A stretch of DNA of 64,000 bases from assembly GCF_003058225.1 (NCBI RefSeq), contig NZ_QBUG01000011.1, positions 62,001 to 126,000 of the forward strand, given 5' to 3'. The notes under the pieces are model-generated. The model saw only the letters and a list, made by a program, of their open reading frames with translations. It did no database searches and was not told the origin of the DNA. This DNA comes from Promicromonospora sp. AC04. GTDB lineage: Bacteria > Actinomycetota > Actinomycetes > Actinomycetales > Cellulomonadaceae. Positions 17,822-26,779 of the stretch are shown one piece after another; the stretch's first letter is position 1, and every line of letters begins with the position of its first letter. A program made the position numbers and the translations under genes.

Positions 17822-19312
17822 TCACCGGAGCTCGGCGATGACCGTCTTGAGCTCCGTGTAGTCGTCCAGCCCGAACGAGCCCAGCTCGCGACCCCAGCCG
17901 GACTGCTTGAAGCCGCCCCGCGGGAGGGTGACGTCGTCCGCGTGCCAGGTGTTGAGCCAGACCGTGCCGGCCCGGAGCTTGCTGCCGACCCGGTGGGCCG
18001 TGCTCAGGTCGCGCGACCACACGCCCGCGGCCAGGCCGTAGACCGTGTTGTTGGCCGCCGCGACCACCTCGTCCTCGCTGTCGAACGGGATGGCGGTGAT
18101 GACGGGCCCGAAGATCTCGTCGGTCTGGACCGCCATCTGCTCGGTGACGTCGGTGATGAGGGTCGGGGAGAAGAAGTAGCCGCGGTCGGCGGCCGGGCCG
18201 GCGCTGCCCGCGGCGATCGTGGCGCCGTCGGCGACCGCACCCCGCACGTAGCCCATGACCTTCTCGTGCTGCTCCTGCGAGACCAGCGGCCCCATCGTGG
18301 TCGCCGGGTCGAAGGCGTCGCCGACCCGGATGGCCCTGGCCGCCGCGGCGACACCCTCGATCACCTGGTCGAACACCTCGCGCTGCACGTAGAGGCGCGA
18401 GCCGTTGACGCAGCACTGGCCCTCGTTGAAGTAGCCCGCCAGGGCGGCACCGGCGATCGCGGCGTCGAGGTCGGCATCGGCGAAGATGATGTTGGGCGCC
18501 TTGCCGCCCAGCTCCAGCGACACCTTCTTGAGGTTCTTCGAGGCGCCCGCGGCGATCTTCTTGCCCACCTCGGTGCTGCCGGTGAAGGCGACCTTGTCGA
18601 CGCCGGCGTGGTCCACCAGGGCGGCGCCCGCGTCCCCGAACCCGGGCAGGACGTTGACGACACCGGCCGGGACGCCGGCCTCCAGCAGCAGCTCGCCGAG
18701 CCGGAGCGCGGTCAGCGGGGTCTGCTCGGCCGGCTTGAGCACCACGGTGTTGCCCGCCGTGATGGACGGGATGATCTTGAAGGCGGCCATCGTGAGCGGG
18801 AAGTTCCAGGGCACGATGCCGGCGACGACGCCGATGGCCTCACGCCGGGTGTAGGCGTGGAAGTCCCGGCCGGGCACCGACATGGGGATCGTCGTGCCCT
18901 CCAGCTTGGTGGCCCAGCCGGCGAAGTAGCGGAACAGCTCGGCGGCCACGCCGACGTCGCCCCGGGCGGACGCGAGGCTCTTTCCGTTGTCGAGCGACTC
19001 CAGCTGGGCGAACTCCTCGGTGCGCTCGTCGATCATGTCGCCGATGCGCCACAACAGGTGCGAGCGGTCGCGCGGGGTCATCTTCGACCACGGTGAGCCC
19101 GACTCGAACGCGTTGCGGGCGGCGGTGACCGCCCGGTCGGCGTCGACCGCGGACGCCTGGGCCACCTGGACCAGGACCTCCTCGGTCGCCGGATTCACCG
19201 TCGCGAAGGTCTTGCCGTCCTTGGAGTCCACCCACTCACCGTCGATCAGCAGCTGCTTGGGCGAGGACAGGAACGAGGAGACGGCGGGCAGGAGAAGGGA
19301 GTTCTCGGACAT
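17822..19312 (-). CDS. NAD(P)-dependent aldehyde dehydrogenase
   Basis: 496 residues, normal length for the aldehyde dehydrogenase superfamily. Visible motifs are the Asn-containing VPWNFPLTMA, GSTEVGKKIA (cofactor), VSLELGGKAPNI (general-base Glu) and GQCCVNGSR with the catalytic Cys. It converts an aldehyde to the acid with NAD(P)+. It is the last gene of the minus-strand kdu/sugar-transport operon, 59 bp after the permease gene, so a sugar-derived aldehyde is likely. Candidates include lactaldehyde and alpha-ketoglutarate semialdehyde; the sequence alone does not decide. Overlap of all key residues indicates an active enzyme. Confidence 0.93.
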   Translation of the reverse strand: MSENSLLLPAVSSFLSSPKQLLIDGEWVDSKDGKTFATVNPATEEVLVQVAQASAVDADRAVTAARNAFESGSPWSKMTPRDRSHLLWRIGDMIDERTEEFAQLESLDNGKSLASARGDVGVAAELFRYFAGWATKLEGTTIPMSVPGRDFHAYTRREAIGVVAGIVPWNFPLTMAAFKIIPSITAGNTVVLKPAEQTPLTALRLGELLLEAGVPAGVVNVLPGFGDAGAALVDHAGVDKVAFTGSTEVGKKIAAGASKNLKKVSLELGGKAPNIIFADADLDAAIAGAALAGYFNEGQCCVNGSRLYVQREVFDQVIEGVAAAARAIRVGDAFDPATTMGPLVSQEQHEKVMGYVRGAVADGATIAAGSAGPAADRGYFFSPTLITDVTEQMAVQTDEIFGPVITAIPFDSEDEVVAAANNTVYGLAAGVWSRDLSTAHRVGSKLRAGTVWLNTWHADDVTLPRGGFKQSGWGRELGSFGLDDYTELKTVIAELR

Positions 19313-19371
19313 GGGGAGCCTTCCGGGGTGTCGGGGTTCTCAGGAGTGGTTCGGGGCGAGGTGGGCCGCGG

Positions 19372-20376
19372 CTACTTGATGATCAGCACCTTCGACCGGT
19401 CGAGGGTGAGCGCGACGGCGGCGACGATGATCGCGCCGTAGAGGATCTGCTCGTACGCCGACGGCACGCCGACGATCGGCAGCCCCACGCGCAGCAGGGT
19501 CACCACGAGCGCCCCCGCGAGGCTGCGCCACAGCGAGCCGTGGCCGCCGGTGATGGCGGTGCCGCCCACCACGATGGCAGCCACCGCGGGCAGCAGCAGG
19601 TTGTCGGCCATGGTCGGGCTGCCGCTGAAGTTGCGGGAGACCAGCATGACGGCGGCCAGGCCCGCGCAGGCGCCGGAAACGGTGAACGCGGCGACCTTGA
19701 CCAGGTCGACCGGGGCGCCGCCCAGGCGGGCCGCCGACTCGGAGTAGCCGGTGGCGCGGATCCAGGCGTCGAGCGGGGTGAACCGGAGCACCAGGGAGAC
19801 CGCCACCACGACGAGCAGCGCGACGAAGAAGGACATCGGCACAACGCCGGCCACGTAGAGCGTGAGCCAGTGGGTGGCGTCCCGGTCGACCACCCGGATC
19901 GGCCCGGCGTCGGAGATCACCAGGGCGATCGCGGTGAAGATGCTCATGCCGCCGAGCGTGACGATGAACGACGGGATGCGCAGCAGCACGTGGGCGACGC
20001 CCTGAAGCGCGCCGATCGCGCCGGTGGCCGCGATGATCGCCAGGGTGGTGAGCCCGCCGAGGTCGGGCAGCCACAGCGCGAAGAACACCGTCGCCAGGGA
20101 GCACAGCGCGGCGATCGACAGGTCGATGCCGCCGCACAGGACCACCAGGGTGGCGCCGGCAGCGAGCACGACGAGCGGCGCCGACGTGCGGACCGCCGCC
20201 GTGAGGCTGCTGGCGGTCAGGAAGCTCGGGTCGGCGATGGTGAGCGCCGCCAGCAGCACGACGAGCGCGATGACCGGCATGAACGACGTGAGCCGCTGGG
20301 CCGTGGTCGGCCGGCCCTTGACGGCGGGCTCGGAGGCAGGCCCGGGGGCCGGCTGGGTGAGGACGGGCGTGGACAT
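19372..20376 (-). CDS. Sugar ABC transporter permease (RbsC-like) 2
   Basis: 334 residues with eight to ten membrane segments of the BPD_transp_2 family used by ribose- and other monosaccharide importers. The conserved cytoplasmic loop appears as ATGYSESAARLGGAPVDLVKV, and GGIDLSIAALCSL marks the early conserved segment. It lies 2 bp after the ATP-binding gene. With the other permease it should form a heterodimeric channel for the imported sugar. Confidence 0.92.
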   Translation of the reverse strand: MSTPVLTQPAPGPASEPAVKGRPTTAQRLTSFMPVIALVVLLAALTIADPSFLTASSLTAAVRTSAPLVVLAAGATLVVLCGGIDLSIAALCSLATVFFALWLPDLGGLTTLAIIAATGAIGALQGVAHVLLRIPSFIVTLGGMSIFTAIALVISDAGPIRVVDRDATHWLTLYVAGVVPMSFFVALLVVVAVSLVLRFTPLDAWIRATGYSESAARLGGAPVDLVKVAAFTVSGACAGLAAVMLVSRNFSGSPTMADNLLLPAVAAIVVGGTAITGGHGSLWRSLAGALVVTLLRVGLPIVGVPSAYEQILYGAIIVAAVALTLDRSKVLIIK

Positions 20377-20378
20377 GC

Positions 20379-21941
20379 TCAGACCATCTCCTTGACGAGG
20401 TCGAGCGGAGTCGGCTTGCTCCCCGTGGGAGCGGCGACCTCCGTGGTCGCCCGGCCGTCGCTCATCACGATGATCCGGTCGGACATGCCGATCGCCTCCT
20501 CGAGGCTGTCGGCCAGCAGCACGGTGGCCACGCCGCTGTTGGCGAGCTCACGCATGAGCCGGTACACCTCCGAGCGCGCCCCGACGTCGAGGCCGCGGGT
20601 CGGGTGGTCGAGCAGCAGCAGCCGGACGTCGCCCGCCACGAGCCACCGTGCGAGCACCACCTTCTGCTGGTTGCCGCCCGACAGGCGCTGGATCGCGGTG
20701 CCCCGGTGCGGGGTGCGGATCGAGAGCCGCTCGATCCACGTGTCCACCAGCGTCGCCTGCTTGCGCGGCCGGACGACGGGTCCGGTGCAGCGGGCCTGCT
20801 GCTTGGTGAGCGTCATGTTGTCGGCCACCGACATCGGGCCCACCATGCCCTCGGTCTTGCGCTCGGCCGGGACGTACCCGATGCCGGCGGCGCACGCCGC
20901 GCGGGTGCCGGACAGGTCGAGCCGCTTCCCGTCGAGCACCACCTCGCCGGCCGTGGTGGGCTCGGCGCCGAAGAGCGCCCGGCACACGTCCTCGCGGCCG
21001 GAGCCGTGCACGCCGACGATGCCGACGATCTCGCCGGCGTGGACGTCCAGGTCGACGCCCTGGAACGTCCTGCCGGACAGGCCGCGCACCACGAGGCGGG
21101 GCCTGCGGGGCTCGTCGGACCGCTCGGCGGCGCCGTCGTGGTAGTGGTCGTCGGACCCGGTCGAGCCGATCATCATGCGGTGCAGCTCGGCCGGGGCCGC
21201 GCCCTCCGCGGGCACCTCGCCCACCGACTGGCCGCCGCGCAGCACGGCGACCCGGTCGCACACGTCGAGCACCTCGTCGAGCCGGTGCGAGACGAAGACG
21301 ACGGACGCGAACTCGCGCAGCCGCCGCACCTGGGTGAAGAGGGTCTCGATCTCCTTGGACTCCAGCACCGAGGTGGGCTCGTCGAGGATGATCACCGGCG
21401 GGTGCGAGGTGCGCTCCTCGATGCGGAGCACCTTGGCGATCTCGACCATCTGCCGGTCGGCGAAGCTCAGGGTGTCGGTGCGCGCGAGGGGGTCGATGTG
21501 CGACCCGATCTTGTCCAGCTGCTCCTGCGCGAGCCGGCGCATCGTGCCCCAGCGGTAGATGCCGCGGCGCACGCCCGGCCCCTCGCTGCCGAGCACGATG
21601 TTCTCGGCGGCGGTGAGGTTGGGCACGAGCGACTGCTCCTGGAACACCATGCCGATGCCGTGGTCGGCGGCGTCGACGACGCTCCGCAGCCGCACCTTCT
21701 CGCCGCGCACCCAGATCTCGCCGGCGTCCGGCCGCACGAGCCCGACCAGCGCCTTGAGCAGCGTGGACTTGCCGGCGCCGTTCTCGCCGGCCAGGCCCAG
21801 CACCTCGTTCTGGCGCACCACGAGGTCCACGCCGTCGAGCGCCTTGACGCCCGGGTAGTGCTTGACGAGTCCGCGCACCTCGAGGGCGTGCCGGGGTTCC
21901 GGCACGCGGGGTGCGGTCTCTGTCCGCAGGTTCGTTGTCAC
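20379..21941 (-). CDS. Sugar ABC transporter ATP-binding protein (RbsA/MglA-like, two ATPase domains)
   Basis: 520 residues with two nucleotide-binding halves. The first has Walker A GENGAGKSTLLKAL, a divergent signature SFADRQMVEIAKVL and Walker B VIILDEPTSVL. The second has a degenerate Walker A (GVHGSGREDVC) and a full signature LSGGNQQKVVLARWL, the usual asymmetry of this family. It overlaps the upstream permease by 4 bp. It powers import of the sugar bound by the lipoprotein encoded at 22954-24051. Confidence 0.94.
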   Translation of the reverse strand: MTTNLRTETAPRVPEPRHALEVRGLVKHYPGVKALDGVDLVVRQNEVLGLAGENGAGKSTLLKALVGLVRPDAGEIWVRGEKVRLRSVVDAADHGIGMVFQEQSLVPNLTAAENIVLGSEGPGVRRGIYRWGTMRRLAQEQLDKIGSHIDPLARTDTLSFADRQMVEIAKVLRIEERTSHPPVIILDEPTSVLESKEIETLFTQVRRLREFASVVFVSHRLDEVLDVCDRVAVLRGGQSVGEVPAEGAAPAELHRMMIGSTGSDDHYHDGAAERSDEPRRPRLVVRGLSGRTFQGVDLDVHAGEIVGIVGVHGSGREDVCRALFGAEPTTAGEVVLDGKRLDLSGTRAACAAGIGYVPAERKTEGMVGPMSVADNMTLTKQQARCTGPVVRPRKQATLVDTWIERLSIRTPHRGTAIQRLSGGNQQKVVLARWLVAGDVRLLLLDHPTRGLDVGARSEVYRLMRELANSGVATVLLADSLEEAIGMSDRIIVMSDGRATTEVAAPTGSKPTPLDLVKEMV

Positions 21942-22951
21942 TTGGTCACCTGGTTCCTACGACGCTGTGGGATGACGGCGGCCGCGACGGCCGCGACGAC
22001 GATGAGGCCCTGTACACCGCCCTGCCAGTACGGGCTCACCCCGACCTGGACGAGGCCGTTGGTCAGGACGGTCACCAGCAGCACGCCGACCGTGGAGTGG
22101 AGGATGCCACCGCGGCCGCCGGTGAGCAGGGTTCCGCCGACGACGGCGGCCGTGATGGCCGAGAAGTCGTAGCCCTTGCCGGCCTGGACCAGACCCGCGC
22201 TGAGCTGGCTGGTGACCAGCACGCCGGCCAGGCCGTAGAACGCGCCCGCCATGGTGAAGACCGCCACCTTGAAGGGCGCGACCCGCACGCCGGAGAGCGA
22301 CAGCACCTCCTCGGCGCCGCCGATCGCGAAGGCGTACCGGCCCAGGCGCGAGTAGCGCTGGACCAGGGCGCCCAGGACCACGCAGGCGAGCGCGATCCAG
22401 GTCAGGTGGGCCAGTCCGAGGAACCGGTCCACGGCCCAGCCCTCCAGCATCGGGTCGGTGACGTTGGGCTGGACGCCCGCGAACAGGAGGGTGGCCACGC
22501 CCAGGCCCACGGCGGAGACGCCGAGGGTGGCCATGAACGACGGCACCTTGAGCACGACCAGGGCGAGCCCGCTGAGGCAGCCGAGCGCGGCCGCGAGCAG
22601 CACGGCCACGACGACCCCGAGCAGCCCCCAGTCGTTGTCGTTGCGGTTGTTGGCGACCAGGAGGGCGACCGTGATGGCGGACGCGCCCATGATCCCGGGG
22701 GCGGACAGGTCGATCGAACCCATCATCAGCACGAGGCTGATGCCGATGGTCACGACCGCGAGGACCGCTGAGGCGTCCAGGACGTTCTGCACGTTGGAGA
22801 CCGTCCGGAAGCCCGGGCTGAGGATCGCGAAGATCCCGAAGATGACGACGAGCGCGATCGGCGGGCCCGCGTCCCGCAGGGACACCCCCCGCCGAGGCCG
22901 GGGGCGCCCTGCGTGCGCGACGTCGGTGTCGGCTTCGGCGGGGGGTGCCAT
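21938..22951 (-). CDS. Sugar ABC transporter permease (RbsC-like) 1
   Basis: 337 residues from the ATG at 22951, which sits 2 bp after the binding-protein stop; a longer upstream frame would run into that gene. The sequence has the multi-span BPD_transp_2 pattern, with GSIDLSAPGIMG early and AIGGAEEVLSLSGVRVAPFKV as the conserved cytoplasmic loop. It pairs with the second permease gene of the operon. Confidence 0.92.
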   Translation of the reverse strand: MAPPAEADTDVAHAGRPRPRRGVSLRDAGPPIALVVIFGIFAILSPGFRTVSNVQNVLDASAVLAVVTIGISLVLMMGSIDLSAPGIMGASAITVALLVANNRNDNDWGLLGVVVAVLLAAALGCLSGLALVVLKVPSFMATLGVSAVGLGVATLLFAGVQPNVTDPMLEGWAVDRFLGLAHLTWIALACVVLGALVQRYSRLGRYAFAIGGAEEVLSLSGVRVAPFKVAVFTMAGAFYGLAGVLVTSQLSAGLVQAGKGYDFSAITAAVVGGTLLTGGRGGILHSTVGVLLVTVLTNGLVQVGVSPYWQGGVQGLIVVAAVAAAVIPQRRRNQVTK

Positions 22952-22953
22952 GG

Positions 22954-24051
22954 TCACGAGATCGCGCCCTGCGAACGGCTGAAGAGGTTGTCGCAAGCGA
23001 AGTCGGCCTCGTCGGTCTCGGGTGCGGCGAAGTCGGCTACGTTGTCCTGCTCGATGAGGAACTGCTCCGCGTACCAGGCGCGGTCATCGGAGGCGATGTC
23101 CTCGACCGCGAGCTCGCCCGTGGCCACGCAGTAGCCGATGGCGAGGCCGATGCCGCCCTGCCAGGGGCCGTCGCTGGAGACAGTGGCCGTCATGGTGCCG
23201 TCCTCGATCGCGGTGAGCGCGTCCGGCACGGCGTCGATGCCGACCACTGCCACGTCCGTGCGGCCGGCCTGCTGCAGCGCCTCGAGCGCGCCGAGCGCCA
23301 TGTCGTCGTTGGCGGCCCAGATGCCCTTGACGTCGTCACCGTGCTTGGTGAGGAGCGTCTTGGTGACCTCCAGCGCCTCGGCGCGGGAGAAGTTGGCGGT
23401 CTGGTCGTCGAGCAGCTCGACGTCCGGGTTGGCCGCCAGCGACTCCTCGAGCCCGGCGAAGCGGTCCTTGGCGGCACCGGTGTCCAGGATGCCCTGCAGG
23501 GCGATGATGCCGCCCGATCCGCCGATCGCCTCGGCCAGCGCGTCGCCGATCTGCTTGCCGGACTCCACGCCGTTGTAGGTGATGTGCGACAGCCAGGAGT
23601 CGTAGTCGGTGACGTTCAGGTCGGCCGGCTTGTTCCACTGGGTGACGAGGTAGGCGCCGGCCCCCTCGGCACCCTCGACGATGGGCGGGGTGTCGGAGTC
23701 GCCGTTGGGCAGGATGTTCATGACCAGGCACTCGGTGTCGCCGGCGAGGAGCTGGCTGATCTGCTCCTGCTGACGCGTCGAGTCGCCGTCGTAGGTGAGC
23801 CGCTCCTGGGTGAGGCCGACCTGCTCGGCGAAGGCGTCGCCGCCGTCGAGCCACGAGGCCTCGTAGGGGTTGGACTCGTTGCGCACCTGGCCCACCAGGG
23901 TGACGTCCGAGGGTTCGCAGGCGCCGGCCGCGGCGGCGTCGTCGCCCCCGGCAGCCGTTTCGGTGCAGCCCGTGAGTGCGGCGGCCGCCAGGGCGACGCC
24001 GAAGACGGCGGCTGTGTGTCGAGTGGCAGAGTGTCGAGAGGTGAACTTCAT
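22954..24051 (-). CDS. Sugar-binding lipoprotein of ABC importer
   Basis: 365 residues. The N-terminus is a lipoprotein signal with lipobox ALTGC (Cys near residue 29). The mature part is a two-lobe periplasmic-binding fold: VTLVGQVRNESNPYEASWLDGG at the start, GIWAANDDMALGALEALQQAGR and VVGIDAVPDAL in the second lobe, as in ribose-binding-like proteins. It captures the sugar outside the membrane for the two permeases. Because KduI and KduD genes lie just upstream in the operon, the ligand may be an unsaturated uronate-derived sugar; that is inference. Confidence 0.92.
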   Translation of the reverse strand: MKFTSRHSATRHTAAVFGVALAAAALTGCTETAAGGDDAAAAGACEPSDVTLVGQVRNESNPYEASWLDGGDAFAEQVGLTQERLTYDGDSTRQQEQISQLLAGDTECLVMNILPNGDSDTPPIVEGAEGAGAYLVTQWNKPADLNVTDYDSWLSHITYNGVESGKQIGDALAEAIGGSGGIIALQGILDTGAAKDRFAGLEESLAANPDVELLDDQTANFSRAEALEVTKTLLTKHGDDVKGIWAANDDMALGALEALQQAGRTDVAVVGIDAVPDALTAIEDGTMTATVSSDGPWQGGIGLAIGYCVATGELAVEDIASDDRAWYAEQFLIEQDNVADFAAPETDEADFACDNLFSRSQGAIS

Positions 24052-24111
24052 TGTCGATCCTCGATTTCGTTCGATGCCGGTTCTCCGGCGGTGGGACTGC
24101 TGTGAGACGGG

Positions 24112-24903
24112 TCAGCGGGCCATCCAGCCGCCGTCGACGACCAGGACGTGGCCGTTGACGTAGTCGGCGGCCGAGGAGCTGAGGAATACTGCCGCTCCGG
24201 CGATGTCCTCGGCGGTGCCCCAGCGTCCGGCCGGGATACGTTCGAGGATGGAGCGTGAACGGTCCGCGTCCTCGCGGAGCGCCGTGGTGTTGTCGGTGAC
24301 GATGTAGCCCGGCGCGATGGCGTTGACCTGGACGCCGTGCGGCCCCCACTCGTTGGCCAGCGCCTTGGTCACCCCGGCGACGCCGTGCTTGCTGGCGGCG
24401 TACGACACCACCCGCAGCCCGCCCTGGAAGGACAGCAGGCTGGCGATGCTGACAATCTTGCCGTGGCCTCGTTCGACCATCGGCCGACCGAGCTGCTGGG
24501 TGAGGAAGAAGAGCCCGTTGAGGTTGACGTCGAGCACGCGCTGCCAGGAGTCGCGGCTGACGTCGACGGAGTCCTCGCGGTCGATCATCCCGGCGTTGTT
24601 GACCACGATGTCGATCTGCCGCGAGCCGGTCAGCTCGGCGCAGACCCGCTCGACCGCGTCGAGGTCGCTCACGTCGAGGTCCACGACGTCGGCCTTCGCA
24701 CCGAGCGCGACGACCTGGTCGCGGGTCTCGTCCTGGTTGCCCGGGCGGCCCAGCAGCACGACGTCGGCCCCCGCGCGGGCGAGGCCGAGCGCGACCGCCC
24801 GGCCGAGGCCGCGCCCCGCACCGGTCACCGCGGCGCACCTGCCGTGCAGGTCGAAGGGTGAGCGCGCCTCGCCGGCGGGCGTGGCGGCCGGGTCGGTGGT
24901 CAC
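24112..24903 (-). CDS. kduD: SDR oxidoreductase, KduD-like (2-dehydro-3-deoxy-D-gluconate 5-dehydrogenase)
   Basis: 263 residues from a GTG that overlaps the kduI stop by 4 bp (GTGA). Classical SDR motifs: TGAGRGLGRAVA (NAD binding), VNNAGMID, and the active YAASKHG (YxxxK) with Ser in the preceding IASLLSF segment. Its coupling to KduI makes the KduD role likely: interconversion of 2,5-diketo-3-deoxygluconate and 2-keto-3-deoxygluconate in uronate breakdown. A closely related gluconate or other sugar dehydrogenase cannot be excluded from sequence alone. Confidence 0.85.
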   Translation of the reverse strand: MTTDPAATPAGEARSPFDLHGRCAAVTGAGRGLGRAVALGLARAGADVVLLGRPGNQDETRDQVVALGAKADVVDLDVSDLDAVERVCAELTGSRQIDIVVNNAGMIDREDSVDVSRDSWQRVLDVNLNGLFFLTQQLGRPMVERGHGKIVSIASLLSFQGGLRVVSYAASKHGVAGVTKALANEWGPHGVQVNAIAPGYIVTDNTTALREDADRSRSILERIPAGRWGTAEDIAGAAVFLSSSAADYVNGHVLVVDGGWMAR

Positions 24904-25718
24904 AGGTCCCCCAGCGCCACGGGGCTCAGGTCCGTGTAGACGTTGTTCTCGCCGGCCATCGCCCAGATGAAGGCGTACGACCCGGTGCCGGCTCCGGCGT
25001 GGACCGACCATGGCGGGGAGATGACGGCCTCGCGGTTTCGGAGCACAAGATGGCGGGTGGCGCCGGGCTGGCCCATGAAGTGGAAGACGCGGTCCTGCTC
25101 GTCGAGGTCGACGTAGCAGTAGATCTCGGTCCGGCGGTCGTGCAGGTGCGGCGGGACGGTGTTCCAGACCGAACCCCTCGCGACGACGGTCACACCGAAC
25201 TGGAGGACGGAGGTCTTCAGCTCCTGGCCCCAGGCGTAGCGGAAGAGGTTGCGCTCATTGGCCGCTTCGGCTGAGCCGAGCGCGACCGGCTCCACCTCGC
25301 TGTGGCTGAGTGCCTGGGTCGGGTACGTCGCGTGGGCCGGGGCGGACACGAAGTAGAAGGCCGCCTCCGCGCCGACGAAGGACACCTCGCTCCCCCGGCC
25401 GACGAAGAGGCCGTCGAGGTGGTCGAGCTCGAACTTCTCGCCGTCGACGACGACGTGACCGGCGGCACCGACGTTGATGATGCCGAGCTCGCGACGCTCG
25501 AGGTGGGTCTCGGTGCCCAGCACATCCGCCCAGGCCGGCAGGCCGACCTGGCCGGTGCCGGGAACGGCCCCGCCGATCACCATCCGATCGTCATGGGTGT
25601 ACGTGCCCCGGACCTCGCCGCTCTCGAAGAGGTCCGCGACGAGGAAGCTCTCTCGCAGGTCCGCTGTAGTAGCCGTCTCCGCACTGGACGGAGATGTCGA
25701 ATATCGAACCTGGATCAC
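24900..25718 (-). CDS. kduI: 5-dehydro-4-deoxy-D-glucuronate isomerase (KduI)
   Basis: 272 residues, the usual KduI length. The family signature is clear: NTVPPHLHDRRTEIYCYVD supplies two His and the Glu metal ligands, and SPPWSVHAGAGTGSY supplies the third His; GENNVYTDLSPV closes the cupin fold. It isomerises 4-deoxy-5-ketouronate, the product of unsaturated galacturonate/glucuronate from pectin, alginate-like or glycosaminoglycan lyases. The start is a GTG with AAGGGG 6 nt upstream. It heads the operon kduI-kduD-SBP-permease-ATPase-permease-ALDH, divergent from the IclR regulator. Confidence 0.94.
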   Translation of the reverse strand: MIQVRYSTSPSSAETATTADLRESFLVADLFESGEVRGTYTHDDRMVIGGAVPGTGQVGLPAWADVLGTETHLERRELGIINVGAAGHVVVDGEKFELDHLDGLFVGRGSEVSFVGAEAAFYFVSAPAHATYPTQALSHSEVEPVALGSAEAANERNLFRYAWGQELKTSVLQFGVTVVARGSVWNTVPPHLHDRRTEIYCYVDLDEQDRVFHFMGQPGATRHLVLRNREAVISPPWSVHAGAGTGSYAFIWAMAGENNVYTDLSPVALGDL

Positions 25719-25736
25719 GCAGTCACCCCTTGGTTT

Positions 25737-25827
25737 GTGAACTGTGTTCGTCTATGTGAACTTGCCTGACGATAGACGTGATCCCGCTCACTGGTCAAGG
25801 ACTCGAAGTCTGTCCATATATGCGAAC
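25737..25827. promoter_or_regulatory. Repeated GTGAAC/GCGAAC sites between kduI and IclR gene
   Basis: The divergent spacer has GTGAAC at 25737 and 25756 (19 bp apart), a GAAC-TGT-GTTC inverted pair at 25739-25749, and GCGAAC at 25822. Repeated half-sites of this sort in front of both genes are what an IclR operator would look like. Assignment to this regulator is inferred from position. Confidence 0.5.
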
Positions 25828-25894
25828 TCGCGGTAAGGTCGTTTCACCCCGGGTTCGCCCCGGCGGCCCGCAGAAGGACCAGAGGAGAGTGTTC

Positions 25895-26698
25895 ATGCAG
25901 CTTCAGAAGGAACTCCGCAGCGAGACGAACGGCAGCAACGACGCCGGGCCCGTCAAGTCCGCGGCCCGTGCTCTGGACCTGCTGGACGACATCGCGGCCA
26001 ACGGCCCCGGAACCCAGCTGCAGCTCTCCACGCGCCTCAACATCCCCAAGAGCAGCCTCCACGCGCTGCTGCGGACCATGACCGATCGAGGCTGGCTGCA
26101 GACCGACCCCACCGGGAGCGTCTACCAGCTCGGCATCCACTCGCTCGTCGTGAGCTCGGCCTACCTCGACGGCGACCCGGTGCTGGCCCGTGCCACCGCG
26201 GTGCTCGACGAGGTGGCCGCTGCCACCGAGGAGACGGTCCATCTCGGACGCCTCGACGGTGCGGACGTCATCTACACCGCTAAGCGCGAGTCGGTGCACC
26301 CGCTGCGCATGCACTCGGCCGTCGGCCGCCGGCTCCCGGCGTACGCCACCTCGCTGGGGCGCGCCCTGCTCGCCGAGATGCCCGTCGAGTCCCGGCGCGA
26401 TCTGGTGCCGGAGTCGATCGCCGCGATCACACCGAACACGACCACCGACAAGGACGCCGTGCTCGAGATCATCGACCGCGCGGCCTACCAGGGCTACGCC
26501 ACCGAGAGCGAGGAGTCGTGCATGGGCGTGCGCTGCTTCGGCGTCGCGCTCCCCTTCGGCCACCATGCCGTGGACGCCATGAGTGTCGCGGTGCCGATCA
26601 GCCGGCTCGGCGACGGGCGTGAGGACCTGATCATCGAGACCCTGCTCAGCGTGAAGTCGCGACTGGCGGCCGTGCAGGGCAACAGCCTGGTGCGCTGA
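25895..26698 (+). CDS. IclR-family transcriptional regulator of the uronate operon
   Basis: 267 residues. The N-terminal winged HTH runs over about residues 20-85 (RALDLLDDIAANGPGTQLQL, IPKSSLHALLRTM); the effector domain follows, with VHLGRLDGADVIYTAKRESVHPLRMHSAVGRRLPAYATSLGRALLAE as its hallmark stretch region and EESCMGVRCFGVALPF near the end. The ATG was chosen because AGAGGAGAG precedes it by 5 nt. It is divergent from kduI, so it probably represses or activates the kdu/sugar-import operon in response to an intermediate such as KDG. Confidence 0.92.
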   Translation: MQLQKELRSETNGSNDAGPVKSAARALDLLDDIAANGPGTQLQLSTRLNIPKSSLHALLRTMTDRGWLQTDPTGSVYQLGIHSLVVSSAYLDGDPVLARATAVLDEVAAATEETVHLGRLDGADVIYTAKRESVHPLRMHSAVGRRLPAYATSLGRALLAEMPVESRRDLVPESIAAITPNTTTDKDAVLEIIDRAAYQGYATESEESCMGVRCFGVALPFGHHAVDAMSVAVPISRLGDGREDLIIETLLSVKSRLAAVQGNSLVR

Positions 26699-26779
26699 GC
26701 CTCCACTCGTCCGTGAGCACCAAGGGCCAGGCGGGGACGGGCGCGTGGGAGCCTGGCGGCAGGGCCTGTTCGGAGAACT

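Noticed and set aside
26726-26757. GCCAGGC...GCCTGGC as terminator between IclR and recC remnant
   Set aside because: A 7-bp stem with an 18-nt loop and no T-run is too weak to list as a terminator.
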